Source: Burkholderiales bacterium (GTDB lineage: Bacteria; Pseudomonadota; Gammaproteobacteria; Burkholderiales; SG8-39). Taken from it: 11,909 bases of DNA. This document shows positions 6,972 through 11,909 of this stretch, in pieces; position 1 is the first letter of the stretch, and every line of letters starts with the position of its first letter. The notes under the pieces were generated by a model. That model ran no database searches. It was not told the DNA's origin and saw only the letters and a program-made list of their open reading frames with translations. The stretch covers positions 1 through 11,909 of the forward strand of contig JADLDQ010000212.1 in the NCBI GenBank assembly GCA_020846575.1. Direction: 5' to 3'. The translations under genes were made by a program, and so were the position numbers.

Positions 6972-7735
6972 GCGCGCACGCGCAGAGCCGGGGAATGCCG
7001 GCGCACTGCTACGTGCGCGCCGGGCTGGCGGCCTCGCGCTGGACGGGCCTTGCCGTCGTATTGGTGGCCCACGCCGTCATCCTTCTCGCACTGACGGCAT
7101 ACGCGCCCGTGCGCCATGCACTGCGCGACGCGGCCCCGATCATGGTGCGCCTGCTCGCACCTCAGCCCGAAGCCCCCAGGCCCAGATCCCGGCCCAGAGC
7201 GCGTGCGCCAGAGCCGCCTGCGCCACCTGCGCCGCTGCCGCCGGTTGCGCAGCCCGAACCCCCGCCACTCGTGGCGGCGATCCCGGTGCAGGCGCCCGCA
7301 CCCGAACCCGCACCCGCACCCGCGGTGATTCCTCCAGCGCCGCCGGCACCTCTCGGACCCATCCCCGCGCCGGCGCCGGCGGTACAGGCACCGGCGCCGC
7401 CCGTTGCGGCGCCGATCACTCGGCCGGCGCCTGCCCCCGCTCAGCAAGCGGTCACGCCGCCGCGTTTCGATGCGGCTTACCTGGAGAATCCGGCGCCGGC
7501 CTATCCGCCTGCGTCGCGCCGCTTCGGTGAGCAGGGCCGCGTGATCCTGCGCGTGCTGGTGAGCGCGCAGGGCGCCGCGCGCGCGGTGGAGGTACGCACC
7601 GGGAGCGGTTTTGCCCGCCTCGACGAAACGGCGCTGCGCACCGTGCGCCACTGGCGGTTCGTCCCGGCTCGGCGCGGCGCCGAACCGATCGAGGCCTGGG
7701 TGCTGGTCCCGATTTCTTTTGCACTCGAAGGGTGA
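6968..7735 (+). CDS. tonB: TonB, energy-transducing periplasmic-spanning protein
   Basis: TonB transmits inner-membrane proton motive force from ExbB-ExbD to outer-membrane receptors. From GTG 6968 the product has 255 residues: one N-terminal membrane anchor (about 26-45, GLAVVLVAHAVILLALTAYA), a long Pro/Ala-rich rigid stretch (about 65-165) crossing the periplasm, and a C-terminal TonB domain (about 166-255) with NPAPAYPPASRRFGEQG, LRVLVSAQG, and a final VRHWRFVPAR segment. The start is uncertain: GTG 6968 gives the coupled overlap, while ATG 6995 gives 246 residues and neither has a strong Shine-Dalgarno. exbB begins 4 bp after its stop. The context points to a TonB dedicated to the heme receptor of this locus rather than the general one. 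Confidence 0.92.
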   Translation: MSAHAQSRGMPAHCYVRAGLAASRWTGLAVVLVAHAVILLALTAYAPVRHALRDAAPIMVRLLAPQPEAPRPRSRPRARAPEPPAPPAPLPPVAQPEPPPLVAAIPVQAPAPEPAPAPAVIPPAPPAPLGPIPAPAPAVQAPAPPVAAPITRPAPAPAQQAVTPPRFDAAYLENPAPAYPPASRRFGEQGRVILRVLVSAQGAARAVEVRTGSGFARLDETALRTVRHWRFVPARRGAEPIEAWVLVPISFALEG

Positions 7736-7739
7736 TCGC

Positions 7740-8495
7740 GTGGAACCTTCTCAAGCCCTCGGACTTGTCGAGTTTCTCGCTCAAACCGACGCGGTCAGCC
7801 GCACGGCGCTCGCGGTGCTGGCCGCCATGTCGGTGGCGAGCTGGTATCTCATCGTGGTCAAGGCGCTGCACGCCTGGCGCGTGGCGCGGCGCCGCGCGCA
7901 TTTCATGGAGGCGTTCTGGAATTCGCCTTCGGTGCACGCGGTGGCCGCGCACCTGGAGGAGCACCATCCCGAGGAGCCGTTTTCGCACCTCGCCTGGCAC
8001 GGCATCGTCGCGGCGCGCCACCATGCGCGTCACGGCGCAAACCGGCTCAACGAGGCCGGCAGCTGCGCCGAGTTCGTGACGCGCGCGATTCGCAGGGTGA
8101 TCGACGAGGAGACAGCGCGCTGCGAGTCCGGCCTCACGGTGCTCGCATCGGTGGGGTCGACCGCGCCTTTCGTCGGACTGTTTGGCACGGTTTGGGGGGG
8201 GTACCACGCGCTCGTGGCCATCGGGCTCTCGGGACAGGGCACGCTCGACAAGGTCGCCGGGCCGGTGGGCGAAGCTCTCATCATGACCGCCTTCGGTCTT
8301 GCCGTGGCGATCCCGGCCGTGCTCGGGTACAACACCTTCGTGCGCTCCAACCGCCTGCTGCTCGCCAGGCTGGACGCGTTCGCGCACGACCTGTTCGCCA
8401 TTCTGACCACGGGCTCGCACCTGGGCGAGGACGGCGCCGCGCCCGCGGCCGCTCTGCCCGCGGACCTCGAGCCCACCGCACCCGGGGTGCACTGA
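7740..8495 (+). CDS. exbB: ExbB, TonB-complex proton channel subunit
   Basis: This is a MotA/TolQ/ExbB family inner-membrane protein that forms the pentameric scaffold of the TonB motor. It has 251 residues from GTG 7740, preceded by GAAGGGTGA. The N-terminus (GLVEFLAQTDAVSRTALAVL) is typical of ExbB. Three membrane helices are visible at about 22-41, 132-158 and 174-199. The functional residues align with E. coli T148, E176 and T181 as T150 (in LFGTVWGG), E178 and T183 (GEALIMTAFGLAVAIP). A run of eight G bases encodes part of the W-G-G turn. exbD follows after a single base, so the two are surely co-transcribed. Confidence 0.96.
   Translation: MEPSQALGLVEFLAQTDAVSRTALAVLAAMSVASWYLIVVKALHAWRVARRRAHFMEAFWNSPSVHAVAAHLEEHHPEEPFSHLAWHGIVAARHHARHGANRLNEAGSCAEFVTRAIRRVIDEETARCESGLTVLASVGSTAPFVGLFGTVWGGYHALVAIGLSGQGTLDKVAGPVGEALIMTAFGLAVAIPAVLGYNTFVRSNRLLLARLDAFAHDLFAILTTGSHLGEDGAAPAAALPADLEPTAPGVH
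8194..8201 (+). repeat. G8 homopolymer inside exbB
   Basis: Eight consecutive G bases fall in the conserved VWGG segment (codons TGG GGG GGG). Such a run is prone to slippage. A one-base change would end ExbB before its third membrane helix. Confidence 0.8.
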
Positions 8496-8496
8496 G

Positions 8497-8919
8497 ATGG
8501 CGTTCGGCGGGTTCCACCGAGACGCCGAGGGAGCGCCCATGGCGGAGATCAACATGATCCCGTTGATCGACGTGATGCTGGTGCTGCTGGTGATCTTCAT
8601 CATCACGGCGCCGCTCCTGACTCACGCGGTCAAGATCGATCTTCCCAGGGTGCAGAGCCAGCCCAACGTCACCCGTTCCGAGCACGTGGCGCTCTCCATC
8701 GACGAGGCGGGCGCGGTGCGCTGGAACGGTGAGTCGCTGGATCGCGCCGGGCTGGAAGCGCGCATGGCCGCAGCGGCCCGCCAGTCGCCGCAGCCGGAAC
8801 TGCACATCCATGCCGACCGGGAAACGCCCTACCGGAACGTCGCCGAGGTGCTGGCGGCCGCTTCCCGGTCCGGGCTCGCGCGCATCGGGTTCGTGTCCGA
8901 CCCGTCCCGGGAGCGTTGA
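8497..8919 (+). CDS. exbD: ExbD, TonB-complex proton-conducting subunit
   Basis: This is an ExbD/TolR family protein with one membrane helix and a periplasmic domain. It couples proton flow to TonB. The 140-residue product has the signature INMIPLIDVMLVLLVIFIIT (about 19-38). The essential membrane aspartate is D25, the same number as in E. coli. The periplasmic part holds the family pattern LHIHADRETPYRNVAEVL, where most members have a similar D-x-x-x-P-Y segment. The ATG lies 1 bp after the exbB stop. The downstream permease starts 3 bp after its stop, so exbB, exbD and the permease form one tight unit. Confidence 0.96.
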   Translation: MAFGGFHRDAEGAPMAEINMIPLIDVMLVLLVIFIITAPLLTHAVKIDLPRVQSQPNVTRSEHVALSIDEAGAVRWNGESLDRAGLEARMAAAARQSPQPELHIHADRETPYRNVAEVLAAASRSGLARIGFVSDPSRER

Positions 8920-8922
8920 GCG

Positions 8923-10851
8923 ATGCGCCGCGCCGCCACCCTCGTAATCGCCCTGGTCCTGGCCATCGCCTGGGCGTCCGCCGCGCCCGCGCAGGAGGGC
9001 GCCCAGACCATCCTGCACCTGCTCGACTACATCGGGGTCGACTACGAGGGTGCGGTCCGCAACGGCGCGATCGCGGATGCGCAAGAGTATCGCGAGATGA
9101 CCGAATTCAGCGCCCAGGTGAGCGAGCGCGTGCGCGCGCTCCCCGTGCGCCCGGAGCGCGATCGCCTCGTCGCGCAGTCGCAGTCGCTCGCGGGACTCAT
9201 CCGCGACAAGGTGCCGCCGGGCGCCGTGGCCGATACCGCGGGGCAGCTTCGCCGGGCGCTGATCGACGCCTATCGCATCCAGGTCGTACCGCGGCAGGCG
9301 CCCAGGCCCGGGGACGCGCGGGTCCTGTATGAGCGCGACTGCGCCGCCTGCCATGGGGCGCAGGGACGCGGCGACGGTGCGGCCGCGAAAGGGCTCGATC
9401 CGGCGCCCTCGAACTTTCACGACAGCGCGCGCATGGCGCAGCGCAGCGTCTATGGTCTGTACAACACCATCACGCTGGGGGTCGAGGGCACTTCGATGGT
9501 CTCCTTCGGCAAGCTGTCCGAGGAGGAGCGCTGGGCGCTCGCGTTCCACATCGCAGGCATGGGTGCGCCGGCCGAACAGGTCGCGCAAGGCGAGCAGCTC
9601 TGGGCGGCGGGCGAGGCACGCACCGCGTTCCCGGACCTCGCCAACGTGGTGGGCCTGTCCGCGCGCGAGGTGGAGCAGCGCTTCGGCGCCAATGCGCGAC
9701 GGGTGCAGGCTTACCTGCGAGCGCATCCGCAGGCCCTCGCCGGCGCGAAGCCGGCGCCTCTCCAGACAGCGCGGCGCGTGCTCGAGGAGGCGCTGCGCCA
9801 GTACCGCGCCGGCGAGCGACCCCGGGCGCGCGATGCGGCTACCTCGGCCTACCTGGAGGGGTTCGAGCTGGTCGAATCGGCGCTGGACAACGTCGACCAG
9901 CCGCTGCGCCTGGCGATCGAGCGCGAGATGATGGCCGTGCGCGTGGCCATCACGCAGGCCGTGCCCGCCGACGAACTCGCGCAGCGCGTCGCGGGTGCGC
10001 AGTCGCTGCTGGCGCAGGCCGAAGAGCGGCTCGGAGCGGGCAGGCTCGACCCCGCAGTCGCCTTCGGCAGTTCCCTGGTCATCCTGCTGCGCGAGGGTCT
10101 GGAGGCCATTCTGCTCCTGGCCGCCATCATCGCCTTCATCGCGCGCACCGGCCGGCGCGATGCGCTGCCCTGGGTGCATGCGGGCTGGATCGCCGCGCTC
10201 GCCGCGGGCGCGGCGACCTGGGCGGCGGCGACCTTCCTGATCGAGGTTTCCGGCGCGGGCCGCGAGATGACCGAGGGGATCACCGCGCTGTTCGCGGCGG
10301 TGACGCTGCTGTACGTGGGCTACTGGCTGCACGGCAGGACGCAGGCGCAGGCCTGGTCCGCGTTCCTGCGCGAGCGGGTGGGACAGGCGCTGGAGAAACG
10401 CACGCTGTGGGCGATGGCCGGCGTTTCCTTTCTCACCGTGTACCGCGAGATCTTCGAAGTGGTGCTGTTCTACCAGGCGCTCTGGCTGCAAGCCGGGCAG
10501 GACGGTCATGCCGCGGTGCTGGGCGGCATCGGCGCGGCCGCGGTGGTGCTGGCCGTGTTCGGCTGGGCGCTGTTCAAGTACAGCCTTCGCATTCCGCTTG
10601 CGCCATTCTTTGCGGTGATGTCGATCGTCATCGCTGCGCTCGCCGTGGTGTTCGCCGGGCAGGGCATGGCGGCGCTGCAGGAGGCGGGCGCCGTCAGCAT
10701 GAGCCCGGTGCCCTTCTTCACGCTGCCGCTGCTCGGCATTCACCCGACGCTCGAGTCGCTGGGCGCGCAGCTGCTGGCGGTCGCGCTGGTGATGCTCGGC
10801 CTCTGGGCGGCGCGGCGGGCGGACCCGCCGGCCGCGCCGCATGCGAGCTGA
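8923..10851 (+). CDS. Cytochrome c / FTR1 fusion iron permease
   Basis: This is a 642-residue fusion. A signal peptide (1-24, ending APA) is followed by an N-terminal helical part with LLDYIGVDYEGAV and EYREMTEF (about 31-70). A monoheme c-type domain (about 130-215) has C140-A-A-C143-H144 and M192 as a likely distal ligand. A periplasmic helical linker (about 280-375) contains YLEGFELVE. An FTR1 permease (about 380-632) has about seven membrane helices and both ferric-binding REXXE motifs: REGLE (390-394) and REIFE (508-512). FTR1 permeases take Fe(III) handed over by an oxidase. Here the attached heme could accept the electron from Fe(II), replacing the multicopper oxidase of yeast; this is inference. 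Similar fusions are named in databases, but I know of no detailed study. It is 3 bp after exbD. No EfeO or EfeB partner is in the window. Confidence 0.94.
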   Translation: MRRAATLVIALVLAIAWASAAPAQEGAQTILHLLDYIGVDYEGAVRNGAIADAQEYREMTEFSAQVSERVRALPVRPERDRLVAQSQSLAGLIRDKVPPGAVADTAGQLRRALIDAYRIQVVPRQAPRPGDARVLYERDCAACHGAQGRGDGAAAKGLDPAPSNFHDSARMAQRSVYGLYNTITLGVEGTSMVSFGKLSEEERWALAFHIAGMGAPAEQVAQGEQLWAAGEARTAFPDLANVVGLSAREVEQRFGANARRVQAYLRAHPQALAGAKPAPLQTARRVLEEALRQYRAGERPRARDAATSAYLEGFELVESALDNVDQPLRLAIEREMMAVRVAITQAVPADELAQRVAGAQSLLAQAEERLGAGRLDPAVAFGSSLVILLREGLEAILLLAAIIAFIARTGRRDALPWVHAGWIAALAAGAATWAAATFLIEVSGAGREMTEGITALFAAVTLLYVGYWLHGRTQAQAWSAFLRERVGQALEKRTLWAMAGVSFLTVYREIFEVVLFYQALWLQAGQDGHAAVLGGIGAAAVVLAVFGWALFKYSLRIPLAPFFAVMSIVIAALAVVFAGQGMAALQEAGAVSMSPVPFFTLPLLGIHPTLESLGAQLLAVALVMLGLWAARRADPPAAPHAS

Positions 10852-10953
10852 ACGCCTCCAATCCTTCGACGCAGCGCACATGTCAACGCATGCACCCGAG
10901 ACCCGAGGGAAAACCGGTTCGCGTAAGAACCCGTAACTTTCACGTTTTTTAAC

Positions 10954-10995
10954 GCCAGCCAGCACGAGCGGGGTTCTCCCGCCGCTAGCCAGCAC
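10954..10995 (+). repeat. Paired 12-bp direct repeats around a hairpin
   Basis: GCCAGCCAGCAC (10954-10965) and GCTAGCCAGCAC (10984-10995) match at 11 of 12 positions and are spaced 30 bp start to start, close to three helical turns. Between them GCGGG-GTTCT-CCCGC can form a 5-bp hairpin. They end 8 bp before the receptor Shine-Dalgarno. They may be binding sites for an activator such as HemP, or mRNA leader structure. Confidence 0.5.
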
Positions 10996-11003
10996 TTTGC
11001 ACC

Positions 11004-11010
11004 AGAGGAG
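11004..11010 (+). promoter_or_regulatory. Ribosome-binding site of the heme receptor
   Basis: AGAGGAG is a strong Shine-Dalgarno 9 nt before GTG 11020. It fixes that non-ATG start, which also gives a proper signal peptide. Confidence 0.75.
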
Positions 11011-11019
11011 CTGGCCGAC

Positions 11020-11909
11020 GTGCTTACTTCGCAAACCGCGACATTCACCGCATTGGCGCTGGCCGGGCTGACGCTGCCGGCATCGGCCCAGCAGGATTCG
11101 AAGCCCAAGGACACCACATTGCGCGAGGTCGTGGTCACCGCCACCCGCAGCGAGACCGAAGCGCAGAAGGTTCCCGCGACGATCACCCGCATCGGCCGCG
11201 AGAGCGTGGATGCCCGACTGCCGGCCGACGAGACGGAACTCTTCGGTGGTGAACCCGACGTGGCGTTCGGCCGCGATGCGCGCCGCTTCGGGGCCACGCG
11301 ACCCAACATCCGCGGCATCGAGGACAACCGCGTGCTGCAGCTGGTGGACGGAATCCAGCTCCCCGCGTTCTACAACGGCGGCGGCCCGACCAACTTCACC
11401 ATGAACGCGCCGCTCGGACCGTCGCTGGGGTTCCTCAAGCGCGTCGAGATTCTGCGCGGTCCGGCTTCGAGCCTGTACGGCTCGGACGCCATCGGTGGCG
11501 TGGTGGGCTTCCTGACTCTCGATCCGGACGATCTCCTGGAGCGCGACGCACGGCTCGGCGCACGCGCGCAGCTCGGCTACAACGGGACGAACGACGGCGC
11601 GACGGCCACGGCGCTCGGCGCGGGGCGCGGCGAATCGTTGCAGTGGGTATTGGGCTACACGCAGACCCGCGCCCGTGAGTTCGACAACAAGGGCGATCAC
11701 GCCAGCGTCGATCCCATGCGCACGCGGCCCAACCGGTTGCGCCTCGAGGAGCAGGGCGGGTTCGCGAAGTTCATCGTGCAACCGGCGGCCGGGCACCGGG
11801 TCAGCCTGACCTTGGAGGCCCGCAAGCAGGATGCGGACGTCGAGGTGCTGCGCCTGACGTCGTCGCTGCGCAAGGTGAGCGCCATGGGCGGCAACGACAA
11901 TACGCAGCG
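11020..11909 (+). CDS. TonB-dependent heme/hemoprotein receptor (3' end outside window)
   Basis: This is an outer-membrane receptor that would bind heme or a hemoprotein and import heme with TonB energy. Only 296 codons are visible. There is a signal peptide (1-23, ending ASA) and a TonB-box region TTLREVVVTATRSE (about 32-45). The plug domain (about 48-165) carries PNIRGIEDNRVLQLVDGIQ, FNxxxGPSLGFLKRVEILRGP, and SSLYGSDAIGGVVGF. The start of the barrel follows, and the rest of the barrel is cut off. DVAFGRDARRFGATRPNIRG is typical of the TonB-hemin / hemoglobin-transferrin-lactoferrin receptor class. The FRAP/NPNL heme signature would lie beyond the window, so the exact ligand cannot be confirmed. 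The start is GTG 11020 on a strong Shine-Dalgarno. It follows the hemP-tonB-exbBD-permease series, as heme receptors often do. Confidence 0.93.
   Translation, partial: MLTSQTATFTALALAGLTLPASAQQDSKPKDTTLREVVVTATRSETEAQKVPATITRIGRESVDARLPADETELFGGEPDVAFGRDARRFGATRPNIRGIEDNRVLQLVDGIQLPAFYNGGGPTNFTMNAPLGPSLGFLKRVEILRGPASSLYGSDAIGGVVGFLTLDPDDLLERDARLGARAQLGYNGTNDGATATALGAGRGESLQWVLGYTQTRAREFDNKGDHASVDPMRTRPNRLRLEEQGGFAKFIVQPAAGHRVSLTLEARKQDADVEVLRLTSSLRKVSAMGGNDNTQ

Larger units (their letters stand above)
10852..11019 (+). other. Leader region upstream of the heme receptor
   Basis: These 168 bp carry no gene. They hold a tandem ACCCGAG duplication (10894-10907), a small stem GGTTC/GAACC (10916-10931), and six T bases at 10945-10950 that are too far from that stem for a good terminator. 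The paired repeats listed next follow. No convincing Fur box or -35/-10 pair is visible, so the receptor may depend on read-through or on an activator. Confidence 0.5.

Noticed and set aside
7140..7419. Minus-strand Gly/Ala-rich repetitive frames within tonB
   Set aside because: They are the reverse complement of the TonB Pro/Ala-rich spacer, not separate genes or PE/PGRS-like proteins.
10916..10950. Intrinsic terminator after the permease
   Set aside because: The GGTTC/GAACC stem is only 5 bp and the T6 run is 14 nt away, so it does not have the geometry of a terminator.
8281..11796. 1171-codon minus-strand open frame across exbB, exbD, the permease and the receptor
   Set aside because: It crosses four convincing plus-strand genes and their spacers. 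The translation is His/Arg/Ala-rich without domains, as expected when stop codons are rare in high-GC antisense DNA.

Overview
The window is GC-rich, dense chromosomal DNA that reads like a betaproteobacterium. The reasons are a short Hda with a QLIL-type N-terminus, a HemP-TonB-ExbB-ExbD series, a cytochrome c/FTR1 fusion permease, and a recurrent TAGAAT -10 element. The order (Rhodocyclales or Burkholderiales-like) is a guess. Long reading frames on the opposite strand are GC-driven shadows and are not annotated.

Positions 1-5484 hold housekeeping genes. A 3'-truncated hda (replication control) runs off the left edge on the minus strand. It is divergent from purM (purine synthesis). After a 318-bp gene-free stretch that is unusually rich in repeats comes dnaE, the replicative polymerase alpha subunit. 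dnaE faces bfr across a very strong GC hairpin.

Positions 5518-11909 form an iron island. On the minus strand are bfr (bacterioferritin, iron storage) and bfd (bacterioferritin-associated ferredoxin, iron release). An AT-rich divergent control region of about 185 bp separates bfd from a rightward gene series. That region carries a nearly perfect 9-1-9 Fur box on a sigma70-like promoter and a FNR/Anr-like site. The rightward series is hemP, an uncertain 86-codon ORF, tonB, exbB, exbD, a fused cytochrome c-FTR1 iron permease, and (after 168 bp with paired direct repeats) a TonB-dependent heme/hemoprotein receptor that runs off the right edge.

Together the island would cover heme capture at the outer membrane (receptor energised by TonB-ExbB-ExbD), regulation by HemP and Fur, elemental iron import through the cytochrome-linked permease, and storage and release by Bfr and Bfd. 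The least ordinary points are the cytochrome c-FTR1 fusion inside a heme locus, a probably leaderless hemP mRNA, a double-overlapping unknown ORF, and a MITE-like repeat structure upstream of dnaE.
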